Part shown: positions 1 to 9,653 of the stretch, one piece after another
Layout: each line of letters begins with the position of its first letter
How positions within the stretch are numbered: position 1 is the stretch's first letter
The notes under the pieces: model-generated
What the model saw: the letters and a program-made list of their open reading frames with translations, nothing else
Database searches by the model: none
What the model was told of the DNA's origin: nothing
Made by a program: the position numbers and the translations under genes
Assembly (NCBI GenBank): GCA_001687465.1
Contig: LVLI01000013.1
Location: forward strand, 1 to 64,000
Direction of reading: 5' to 3'
Length of the DNA stretch: 64,000 nucleotides
Source of the DNA: Halocafeteria seosinensis
Taxonomy: Eukaryota; Sar; Bigyra; Bicosoecida

Positions 1-165
1 CTTGCAGTCATTCCCCTTATATTTATCGGGGCAGTTGCATTTGAGTGTGTCCACAGTAGTCACTCGCACTGTGTAAAAGCAGTCTTCTTCAATCCACCGA
101 ATGTCTTGCCACCATCGTGGCTCAGGCAGCACCTGTAGCGAAGATTGTGGTTTTGCGAAGTCGCA
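1..165. repeat. Left arm of a 165-bp inverted repeat
   Basis: Bases 1-165 are the reverse complement of 1181-1345, with about two mismatches by eye. The arm starts at the window edge, so it probably continues outside. On the minus strand it carries the same SWIM zinc-finger coding stretch as the right arm. The right arm spans an intron-exon border (acceptor at 1213), and the intronic part is copied too, so this is a DNA-level inverted duplication and not a retrocopy. Confidence 0.9.
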
Positions 166-172
166 GAGTAAC

Positions 173-2217
173 ATGACTGAGCAGGCAGGAGAGCATGTCG
201 AGAACGAGGAGGATGATAGGGATTCCGATTGCTCCGAAATATCCGACACCGAAGAGGTGAATGCGAACGATAGCGGTGCCTCGGATGACAGCAAGTACGT
301 GGAAACAGATGAGGAAGAGGAGGCGGTCCACCAGCCAGTAGGTGGACACGGAAATCAGCCAGTTGAGCAGCGAAATGGAGACAATTCTGATCTGCAGTTC
401 CCGGATTACAAGTAAGCGTAGTCACGCGATGACTTGGGCTAATCAACTTACAGTCCCTGAACCAATGAGGCAGAACACTGGAGAGAGCTCTATTGAGCAT
501 GAGCAGTAGTCGCTCCACGACTGATGCGGCAGAAAAGGAGCAGCATATCTGCGATGGCCTGAGGGTGTTTCCCAACGGGGACGAAATGATAAAGTATTTG
601 CGACACAACTATTTCGGGGAAGACATGCGACGTACGTACCTAATCGCTTTCCGAACATCTCCAATCAATATTTGAGTGNGATGCAGCGCTCTGGGTGCTT
701 TCATCTTCATTGATTGACACCCATCTGAAGACAACGACTCAGATTGAGCGGTATGAAACTGGCAACATCGATTCATTTCTTTCGAACTTCCATTATTCCC
801 CTTGTTGCTGCAGAATGAACCGGACCACTAAATCGCGCTGGGAAAACTCCAAGAGCACGGCAGAACTAGTCTTTAATCTGAATGGACATCCGTCATATCC
901 ACTAAGTGCTTGGTTAACACCAGGCACGAAACCAATCAACCGGTTCTGGGAAGGTAAGATTGCCATGGCTAATTCACTACTCATACTCAACGCTAACTTG
1001 ATATCCAAACAGGAGGTTTGCGTCGTCGTGAACCAACAGTAATTAATAGGGAAGAAAAAGCCCACATTCTTCATGACTGGGCGTTGCGAAAACCAGCTTT
1101 CCATAATGGATGTTTCTGTACCCCAGCAATCCAGCAAATGACTCACCGCACATATAAGGTTAGTCAGCTCATGTCTACCCTGCGACTTCGCAAAACCACA
1201 ATCTTCGCTACAGGTGCTGCCTGAGCCACGATGGTGGCAAGACATTCGGTGGATTGAAGAAGACTGCTTTTACACAGTGCGAGTGACTACTGTGGACACA
1301 CTCAAATGCAACTGCCCCGATAGCTATAAGGGGAATGACTGCAAGCATCAAAAACTGGTAAGAGAATTCGATCCCACGCTCCTCAGCCTGGGATCAAGTG
1401 AGTCCGAAACAGCGATCCACGATGTTCCTCATGGGCCTACTCCCCAGTTGCAAGTGCTGCGACAATCTGTTAGAAACAAAAGCAGTTCAAGAATGAGTGA
1501 ATCAGAGGAGAAAGGTTCAGCGCATTTATAATACGTACAAGAAATACGCAGGTAAATCGCGCGATGCACTTTTTGAAACGCTTGGCCAGACCGGAGATAT
1601 GCAAGGATTGCTACTGGGATACGAGCCACGAATCTACACGGACGAGTGGCTGAAGCTTCAACATCTTCTTCAGCGTGACAGTAAGTTCATCTACGCTTGC
1701 TCTCCCAGTCAAGTACCCTGAATTCCTAGCCTCTCGTCCAGATCGCGGTGAGCTTCCACGAGATTTGTCTCAACCCGGCATCAGATTGCTGGCATTGGAT
1801 GGAGATGTCAATGTATCGGTAATGAAGGCTTGTCTCCAGTTCATATGCTATGAAACAAACTATCGCTGGTTTTGCAAACCTGATGACGGGGATCTATCAG
1901 AAATTAACGAGGTTACCGATTCCTTCGTCCTCGCCGAGCACTATACCTCGGAAACAGGTGCCTCACAAGGATGGAATTTGCACATTTTCAAGCAGTCACA
2001 GCTCGAAGGCTTCGACGTTGAACCCTATTGGCCGCTGTTACCCCCACAACAGCCCTTACGGAGTCACCTCACAGAGCGAGGTTTGCACATAATCCTCCAA
2101 ACAGTAACTCAGCCACAAGGGCCTTCAACAAATAGCTTTCCCAACACAGCATTAATTTGTATGGGGATTTTGCGCTCCAAGTTGTGGAACCAGCCATTTT
2201 ATTTCTCCAGTCGATAA
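173..2217 (+). CDS. SWIM zinc-finger, MULE/FAR1-transposase-derived protein
   Basis: The protein has an acidic N-terminus (about residues 1-80), then a middle part, then a SWIM finger (CNCPDSYKGNDCKH, the CxC...CxH pattern) near 1309-1350. SWIM fingers are typical of the C-terminus of MULE transposases and FAR1-type proteins. Reading frame is kept across introns at 412-473, 954-1012, 1159-1213 and 1681-1729. The intron at about 636-813 (holding an N) and the one after the finger (about 1358-1505) are less certain. Exons after the finger code an unrecognised 200-residue tail; a decayed Ulp1-like region is possible. Only a few tens of residues lie where the roughly 250-residue DDE core should be, so the catalytic domain appears missing. 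It may be a deletion derivative or a domesticated gene. The start at 173 is chosen because it is the first ATG outside the inverted repeat; an in-frame ATG at 101 also exists. Confidence 0.55.
1181..1345. repeat. Right arm of the 165-bp inverted repeat
   Basis: This is the reverse-complement partner of 1-165. It contains the last 33 nt of a probable intron (1159-1213) and the exon coding the SWIM finger, so it is the copy inside the plus-strand gene described below. About 1 kb separates the two arms. Confidence 0.9.
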
Positions 2218-4474
2218 ATAGCATACCAGAGGAGAAAACTCGTCCTGGAGCTCGTGGACTGGTACCGTCGTAACTAGGTACCAATCTTCAGCTCGAAGGT
2301 ATGGTGGTGCCGTAGCATAGCAAGGTGCAGCCTCTGATCCTGTACTGACTATCGACGCTATTTCATTTCACTCCATTCTGCATGGGCACATACACTGATC
2401 CAATTGGTGTTTCCATCGTTTATTAGAGTGAACGAGGTTGTACATGTTTTCCGTGTCTCGTCACTAGCCAGAATACCGGGTCTCTATTTCCATCCCTTCT
2501 ACTTCTAAGGAAGTTTAGTCCTNACGCCCGCCACTCGAAGTCGTCAAAATTACAGACAGAATAAACTCTATTTATCATTCGAAAAACGAAAAATGATTCT
2601 CAGAAATCCTCACTCGAACAATTTCAGGTTCCATCTACTCCCATAGCGGCACACGGAAGTCACTTTCGCAAATATGATGGAGAAATTTCATGAAGCCACA
2701 GCATACATCAGCGGAGTGCTCTCGAGTGTACTTTGCGCCCCCGCCCTCCTTTACTGTCGACGCTACCCTCCTCTTCATTTCGTGTCAGTCATCTTCCATG
2801 CACGACGTTGACCTCTCCTCAACAAATCACATTGAGAGCCGCGACATCCTTAGACGCTTAATTGTCACATTGACAGCAGAGCAACCTCTAAATGCAACTT
2901 ACTGACGGCTTTTACAGCCATTTGGGAAGCTTACGGTAGCTCATCACTTGCAAGCAATCCTGGGCTTTTCACTCCTCCTATGGAATTTCCCAATGGTCTG
3001 TTGCTATGTCAAATCAAGTGGACTTACTTTTAACATCTCGAATAGCTTGAGTGTATGAGAATTGGAGTCCAATCTACCTCCTATGCTAGGCAGCGTGTGG
3101 GGTGAACCCTACCCGAAATCTCTGCAGCGACCCGTAATAAGACTGGAAATCATGCTATGTGGTTCAGCCGCGTAGTTAAAGCCAGGTCCTCATTGGATCT
3201 GGCCCTTCTCTGTACTCGTACCTGAAAAATAAACACGAACCCGGAACCGCTCTAGCATCTCACGTTGTGGCGCATCAACGTGATATACACTTTGGCTACC
3301 ATCAGCTTCCGAAAGCCCCGTGTCTCCCAGATGCTTTTCTGAAAATTCTCTTTAGGAACTTGGTGGCGTCTTCGCTGAAGCCACCTGCAGCCTCTATCAC
3401 GTGTGATGACCCCTCAGATTTCCGTATCTTGTCCGTTTCTTTTACTCAGACTCCACCGCGATGGTGAGGGGTTACCCTGCTGTCGCTGATAATCTGTGTA
3501 TTGTGAGATCACGATGACGTAAACTGCGCGCGTTACGCTTTTCCTACCAGGTACATGACCGGCCTCACTTCTCCTTCGTTCTGCGCATCTACAAGCACCT
3601 CTCTCCACGGCCAAATGCCCACGCGAAAGTAACTCTCAAGTTCCATACTATCCTGCCATGAGGGTGGATCGTTTGTGTGGTGTTCCCTTTTTTGCCGCAT
3701 CCCACTGCGTGCTGCAGCCGGTCGTCAATGGGTCCGTCTCCACAGAATTCACCGACTGGCTCCGTACACAGGTTAGTTTGAGGGAGCCTAAGGCGTAGAC
3801 GCAGTGCTACCATGTCTCTGCGTCAGTAAGTGTAAACCCTTTCCTTGGTATGCGTATAGTCAGGCGGCTAATCTGTCCGTTTGGGGACTGTAAGTAGCGC
3901 TTTCTGCTGTGGGTTTAGCGTCCCTTTCAGGGTCCGTGTAGCTACTCTCTGCAACATCTTGCTTGAGCTTCGGTTTCTCCCAGCACCTTTCGTAGTATGC
4001 ATTCGGGAGTCCGATCGTTTCCTGTACCGCGTTCCGACTCGAAACTCTCCACCAGACTTGGTAAGGGATTCTTGCGTTGTTGAGCGAGCGGGCCCTGCTC
4101 ATTTCCTGCCACTTGCTGGATCGTTTTTGACGCGTCGAGATCTGCGCGGATAGCTCCCTTTGCCAGTTCATCGTGGCATGAATTTCTATTCCAGCATCCC
4201 ATGCTTAATCCAGTTTCCAGTGTGGTTCTTTCCCGTAGATGGTTCTCATGAAATTGCTCATTGTCGGACCCAGAATTATGATATCTATACCGGTCAATCG
4301 TCGTACTATGTTTTGTGTAGGGATAATAGGGCTCCATTCGTCTTCGCTTATGTCTTGGTTGTCTGCGACCAGGACATATATCCTTGTTGGCCTTCAGCTC
4401 CTGAAGCCTGTTGCTTCAGATGACACAACCGACCAAAAACAGCGAGCCATGAGATCGTAACAGGAGACCTCCCT
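2218..4474. other. Gene-poor stretch
   Basis: Both strands carry only short ORFs, all below about 130 codons and without recognisable domains. Minus-strand ORFs at 3860-4337 overlap in two frames and look like sequence decay rather than a gene. There is one ambiguous base at 2523. I see no RNA gene, array or clear repeat here. Confidence 0.5.
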
Positions 4475-4721
4475 CAGACTGAGATCTGAAATGAACGAAA
4501 CTCTCGAAGTTTCGACGCACCGGTGAGGCAAGCACTATTATCTCCCTACAAGATTGCATTGTCTGTATCCGCTTTCTTCCAATGCTTGCGCCCCATTTCG
4601 TCGGACTCCGACTGAGCTCTGAAATGAACACAACTCTCGAAGTTTCGACGCACTGGTAAGGCAAGCACTATTACCCTCCTACTGAATTGCACTTTCTGTA
4701 TCCGCTTTCTTCCAATGCTTG
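4475..4721. repeat. Imperfect tandem duplication, two 114-bp copies
   Basis: Bases 4475-4588 and 4608-4721 are near-identical and share the runs ctctcgaagtttcgacgca and tatccgctttcttccaatgc. The copies are offset by 133 bp and separated by a 19-bp spacer. They differ at scattered positions, so the duplication is not recent. Each contains the short palindrome-like core ctcgaagtttcgac. Coding potential is not evident. Confidence 0.85.
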
Positions 4722-4993
4722 AGTTTCATGGCGCGCAGTGCAATAAACGGCTAAGGAACTTCTGTACGCAACGAAGTATTCTGCATTCTCCTGCTATTTA
4801 ACAATGGTGTCTACCTACTTTCCATTTATATACCGTTTTCTATTCCACATATCGGCCAGCAATACATGCTACAGAGCCCAATATATGACGTACAAGTGCG
4901 TAGCTGATGCGCGGTGCCGTGTCCCACCCTCTCGACCGGGCCATCCGGCCCTGGCCAGGGCGTTTCCCTGCCACGCTTATGACAGAGAGGGTC

Positions 4994-5022
4994 AGGCTGT
5001 CCCGTTTGAAACGGGACAGCCT
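4994..5022. repeat. Perfect 14-bp-arm palindrome at the left edge of hAT-like copy 1
   Basis: The arms aggctgtcccgttt (4994-5007) and aaacgggacagcct (5009-5022) are exact reverse complements around one base. The right arm lies where the terminal inverted repeat of the adjacent element should be, so the element end seems to have been replaced by an inverted copy of its own flank. Confidence 0.85.
5001..5008. repeat. Left 8-bp target-site duplication of hAT-like copy 1
   Basis: The sequence cccgtttg here is repeated exactly at 5926-5933, right after the terminal ...caccctg of the element. Eight-base target-site duplications are characteristic of hAT transposons. Confidence 0.65.
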
Positions 5023-5925
5023 CCGCGGATAAGATCCGCCACCCGCAACCAAAGAGGGCCGGCGGACGCGATCCGCAACCGCCCGCGCCAAAGTGCCTGC
5101 GGTTTTGCGGATCGCGCGGATAAGGGGTCGCAGCAGCGGGATATACGGAAAATAGGGTAATATACAAATATAAGTGGTGTTGTTCAGTTGTTATGGGCTC
5201 CCAGAAGGGACAGTTAGCCGTAGGATGGCGACACCAAGCCAAAAATGGCCACAAGAGAAGGTGGAAGTGGCGCAGCTGCTGCAGGAAAAAAAAGCGAAGC
5301 CTGATGGGACAGCTGATAGTCCTCGATGCCGACGAGCGTGAGCAAGAGATAAAAGTAAAACAAGGGAACGTAAAATCCAAAAAGCGCTCCACCGGTGCTG
5401 GAGGTGGCTCAATACTGTAGTGCGGGAATTCTTGAAGCGAGACGCCGTTGACGAAGCAGGCATGATAACCTGCAGTTTCCCTGTAGCTAAGAAGGCAGAC
5501 ACTGAAGGGGAAGAGCTACAGTCCTAGCGAACAGAAAATCAGAATGCTCGCTCAAGCACAAGCAACCTGAAACGCCACTTGGAATCAGTTCATAGAGAAG
5601 TGCAGAAGGAAGTCCAGCAACAAATCGACAACAAGAAAAACGCGGCGCTCACACGACCGCATACGAAGATATGTACGACTATGAAGACACTTTTGGCGTA
5701 GACTATGACGATGATTTAGCTGATTTAGAGCCCTAGTCTGGGCACTCGAAGTTTAGGGAATGGGGGGTCATTGCTCCCCCTGTTTTCCCCCTTTGAGGAA
5801 ACTACAAAAAATATAACCCAACGATCCGCGCGATCCGCAAAACCGCCCGCCGTCCGCAAGGCGAAATCGGCGGGTGATCCGCGAGTCATCCGCGGTCGGG
5901 CCGTATCCGCAAATTCAACACCCTG
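5009..5925 (+). mobile_element. Short hAT-like element with a decayed BED-finger ORF, copy 1
   Basis: This 917-bp unit recurs at 12142-13069 with high identity along its length. The right end reads attcaacaccctg, which on the other strand begins caggg, matching the hAT terminal rule YARNG. Subterminal 23-bp inverted repeats (5099-5121 against 5824-5846) made of gcggat-type words resemble transposase-binding subterminal motifs. The interior has a degenerate ORF whose translation includes STSNLKRHLESVH, the second half of a BED zinc finger, but it is broken by stops. The left terminal repeat is lost and replaced by the palindrome noted above. No transposase catalytic domain is present, so it is non-autonomous. 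Confidence 0.75.
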
Positions 5926-5933
5926 CCCGTTTG
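5926..5933. repeat. Right 8-bp target-site duplication of hAT-like copy 1
   Basis: Exact repeat (cccgtttg) of 5001-5008, abutting the element's right terminus. Confidence 0.65.
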
Positions 5934-6317
5934 TCTCCCCCGCGCCCATGACGGACGATCTGTCCTTTCGAGTTGAAGTTGGACTCCAAGGATTGATTAT
6001 TGGCAATTTATTGCGTAAATTTAGAGATCCTTGAGCTGCGCCAACTGCACCTGAGACACCTCGTTTGTTGCATTTCATGAAGTCTACACAAGTAGTATTG
6101 TGTGGTGATGAATATCGTTCTTACGGCATTCGTATCTTTCGTCGCTCTATATTGTGGTGTTGATATTACTGTATTCTATGTAAACACGACAACACGATTT
6201 TCCTGAGTTTTTATCTTTAACTTTCTGCTTTGGCTTTTCGTTTTCGTATCCTTCGTTAAGACTCTCAGATAGCAATGCCTCGTAGAAACAGAAAGCGTAA
6301 AGCAAGGGGGCGGGGAG

Positions 6318-7115
6318 TTGGAATCGGAGAGAGTACGTATTTCCAGCAGTGACATTCTTGACCAAGCAGGAAAACTTCGATCAGAAATTCATGAGCTTCG
6401 CAGCACAGTTGTTAACTCTCTGCAGGGACTAACGGAAGAAATTAAGGTTTTGAAGGATCTTCAAAGGAAGGAAGAGATTGATAGAGTCCCTGTAAGTCCT
6501 TCGGGTACACCACTAACAAGCTCGGCTCAAAGGAAAAGATCCCGTTCCCCCTCCAAAACTGGAGTAAATGAAGAAAGCAGCCAAGATAGAGCGAAAGTGA
6601 CGTTTTCAAAGAAATCCTTGAACGATGTGCTACAGAAGAAGCCAACCATACTGAAGGAGTTTTGCATCGAAAAACTGAAGGGGTATAGATTGTCTACGTT
6701 TCTCGGTGATTACGTACGACACGGCTTGGCCAAACCAGGCATGTTGTCAGCGGCCTGCAAAAACAAGCAAGATCGAGGGTACCTTTCGAAAGTGATTAAT
6801 TTTGCCAGGAAAGACCCTGCTTCTCAAAAGTTATTTGAATGCAGCAAATTGGACGTGTCAAAACGTGAAGTAAAGGACCAAATTAATCTGCTTGCCGCAG
6901 AGACCCAGGAACGAGTCATGGCCAGACTAGCTGACCTAGAAAAGGAGATTCCAACAAACGAGAAGAGCGAAGACGTCCATCGGAAGAAGAGAGAGAAAAC
7001 AGGCCTCGTTTCAGCTGTAGCGAAAAGAATACCTTCTGACGATAAAGTAGTTCCTCGAAGGCAAGCAAATTCATTCTTTAACCTCGGTTCTTCACAGTCC
7101 GCTAGTGACCCGTAG
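6318..7115 (+). CDS. Unrecognised 265-residue coiled-coil/basic protein
   Basis: This is an uninterrupted frame of about 265 codons with no recognised domain. Residues 10-55 look like a short coiled coil (heptad-like, with L, I and V spacing), followed by a Ser/Arg/Lys-rich linker (RKRSRSPSK, a likely nuclear signal). A mixed helical, lysine-rich second half follows, with a further basic stretch near residue 225. The frame has no ATG at its beginning: 6318 is a TTG. The nearest ATG (6275) opens a different frame (PRRNRKRKARGRG) that stops at about 6350, so either a frameshift, a missed exon or a sequence error affects the start. It stands between hAT-like copy 1 and P450 remnants, so it could belong to a mobile element (for example a Gag/ORF1-like protein) or be a fast-evolving host gene. 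Confidence 0.5.
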   Translation: MESERVRISSSDILDQAGKLRSEIHELRSTVVNSLQGLTEEIKVLKDLQRKEEIDRVPVSPSGTPLTSSAQRKRSRSPSKTGVNEESSQDRAKVTFSKKSLNDVLQKKPTILKEFCIEKLKGYRLSTFLGDYVRHGLAKPGMLSAACKNKQDRGYLSKVINFARKDPASQKLFECSKLDVSKREVKDQINLLAAETQERVMARLADLEKEIPTNEKSEDVHRKKREKTGLVSAVAKRIPSDDKVVPRRQANSFFNLGSSQSASDP

Positions 7116-7197
7116 AGCTATGCATCAAGATTGACGTTAACCAAGGAAAACATACGAAACACCCGAATCCATACTCGCTCATCTCAGTTTGTCTTAC

Positions 7198-7423
7198 CAT
7201 CACCTAGCAGTTCTTTCAGATTTTCATGGAAATGAGGGCCCTTCACATAATTATGCGTTTCTCGATGCAACCAAAGCCTTTATTGTTTTCAATGTCAAGC
7301 ATAAATCACATTTCTCCTTACATTGAAATGCAACTTCAACATGTGTTCGACGCAATTAGGATCGTGAATAATAATGAAGCGCGGAATGAGCGGCAGTTTG
7401 ACCTGGAATGTATCCCCTTGGAA
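7198..7423 (-). pseudogene. Cytochrome P450 N-terminal remnant
   Basis: On the minus strand, 7423-7322 translates to GDTFQVKLPLIPRF followed by IIHDPNCVEHMLKLHF. This is the usual N-terminal P450 strand-helix pattern (YGD.F.....P....DP..VEHILK..F), and it ends at a GT donor. The bases 7240-7198 then code GPHFHENLKELLGDG, matching the P450 (CYP86/CYP94-like) consensus KGP.F...L..LLGDGIF, again ending at a GT. The expected next part (heme-side helices) is absent, because the plus-strand ORF ending at 7115 and unrelated DNA follow. The phase between the two pieces does not join cleanly. I conclude it is a broken P450 gene; assignment to a CYP family is only approximate. Confidence 0.5.
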
Positions 7424-7759
7424 CTGTACAACGGGGTAGGATAAACAAATCGTATCCTCTTCAACGGGAACCGTTCCGTCGAGACAAACTTCTGAGCACT
7501 CAACAACATTTATGGCATGGTAAGCCAGTTTATTGCTCCAGTAGAAACGATAAATGGCCGCGTTCAACTGCCAGCGGACCCGATGGCGTTGTCCAATGTG
7601 GATGCGGAATTCCACNTTGATGCCAGGAGTTGAGCAATTGGAGCTTTCTAGTTTGGAGGACGTGAGCTTCTGTAGCTAAGATACGACTTCTCAGCACACA
7701 TATGCTTGTTCGACTGGCCTCAATGACAGATGCCTGCTACTCATCCTCATTCACTCGCT

Positions 7760-8009
7760 CGTTGATACGAAGCGTTGGATCATGAAATCTGCTTTACGTT
7801 TGAAGTCTGGCCGGACGCAATCACTTTTTCATCCTTGATAAACCGCGAGTGACCAAACATTTGTCGTCACTATCCAGTCCCCACAGTTGTATATTCATCC
7901 AATGATTGAAAAGCGGCGTTACATGCACACCCGTGTTATACATTGTAGTGGACTCGGCTCCACATCGGCCGGGTTGCGCACTGTGTATCGAAGTGCATCT
8001 GTCCCACAA
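7760..8009 (-). pseudogene. Cytochrome P450 C-terminal remnant (ERR-triad region)
   Basis: On the minus strand this codes NTGVHVTPLFNHW and then QLWGLDSDD. A frame change of one base leads into FGHSRFIKDEKV. The pattern G..V....Y.M.R...WG.DA..F.P.RF is the segment of P450s between the K helix and the heme loop. The frame break and the absence of the following heme-cysteine motif point to decay. It lies 5' (on the minus strand) of the N-terminal remnant at 7198-7423, which suggests the leftovers of two tandem P450 genes. Confidence 0.42.
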
Positions 8010-9653
8010 CGTTTATCGTTCTTGGCAGATAGTGTGTACTGCAGTATGATTCCCTACATGATTCCAACGACGGCAAGAATGTCAATGCACACTCCTTGTT
8101 AGTGTTGAGCAGACTAGACTATACTTTCATCTCCATCCATCCCGGACAGCAGTCCGGGAACTACAGTTCCTTCGAAGTGAAAAATGCCAAGGGGGTCGAG
8201 AACACGATTTGCCGAGTGAGCAGCAGGCACAGGTCATCTTCGTCCATGCTAAACGTCGCTAGTAATCCTGAAATGGCAGTGGCAGGAAGTTGTACATGGG
8301 CACAACCAGTGTGGAGTCTCATGCTGCCGCACACCTGCGTAGCCGAGGGAACGCGGGACTCTCACTCACCCTGACAAGGAGTTTCGCTTCTGAGGACAGA
8401 ACCCCATCGGATTTGAGCAAACACTTTGAGACTGTCCGAGTATACTCAGATCAGATGAGCGAAGTGCAACCAGTGTGGTTTGCAAGAATGAATACATTCC
8501 ACCGTACAACCTGAGGACAGACGAATCCTTGTGGACGAAGCTATTGCTGGCAAGCGCAAGTGCCGATGATCAGACTCCGATAAGCCAATGGGTGTAGAAC
8601 TACCACCGAGTTCTGGGCACCTTCGTCGTCAACAAGCGGCGATGTAGGTAGCGCACTGGAATCATCAAAGTTAGTTGTTGTGGCTTGGTTTGGTCAGAAA
8701 GATATGACCCATTCCTGCTAAGAGGAACATATGGTGCACGTTCCTCCGAATGAACCTAATGAAGGCCCTATAAGAAGAGGACAAGGTAACGATGCAATGA
8801 CATTGGGACTTCTCTCATTGAGCTTGCACCCATATAACAAGTCTGCAGTCTACTCTCCTCCAAATCCCAGGCTCAACTAGCTCCCTGGCTTATTCGAGGG
8901 TCTTCGACCGAGCGATCTCCTCAACCAGCGGTCTCAACTGCACAGTAAAAGCTCACTTGAAAACGAAACAGGCCAAGTATTACATTGTAAACACCTAGAC
9001 TCGTTGTGGTTGCAGTCCAGACTGTCAAGGCACGGCAAAAATCTACGCAGAAGTATTCTTCGCCACCCATCTACACGAGGAGATGTTCCTGTCCCTGAAA
9101 ACATAGTCCTTTTAGTCTTATAATACGGATTGGCAGTCTAACAATGCACAAACAAGACGATATCCAGTACTGTTCGGCGCTCCATTCTGTTGGGGTGGGG
9201 AGCCCCTACGTTCCGACTCCTTCCGACCGCGTCGAGAACCACTAATTGCTCATTTCTGCAGACTGAACACACCAAAACTGAGAAAAAAAGAGAACACAAG
9301 AACGATTCAGGATGGTGTGTTTCGAGGAAGACCACCTCTGGGTCCACGGCACGCCGAGGAAGTGTCCGACCTGACGGTCGGACCGAACCGACCTGGCGGT
9401 CGGAAACTCGTACATTTTGTCAGTTCAGCACATAAGGATTTCGCAATGATCTTCACGCCAAGAAGGGTGTATCGAATACGTGTAATGATTACTAATGAAC
9501 AGCACTATGAAGAAAGACCTGTCGATAAGCTGAATATCGCTCCAATTTGTGGCGTATGTATTGGTCCGATGAATGTTTGTTTGAATTGGGCCGAATAATC
9601 AAATGTCAACGGGTTGGGAACTTAAGGCAGTGAGGGATCCTTGGTCTTACCAA
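8010..9653. other. Gene-poor stretch with a pair of GC-rich hairpins
   Basis: Only short unsupported ORFs occur here. At 9366-9381 and 9388-9403 two near-identical perfect hairpins (ccgacctgacggtcgg and ccgacctggcggtcgg) lie six bases apart. They could be remnants of an element end or a small regulatory dyad. Nothing else is recognisable. Confidence 0.55.
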
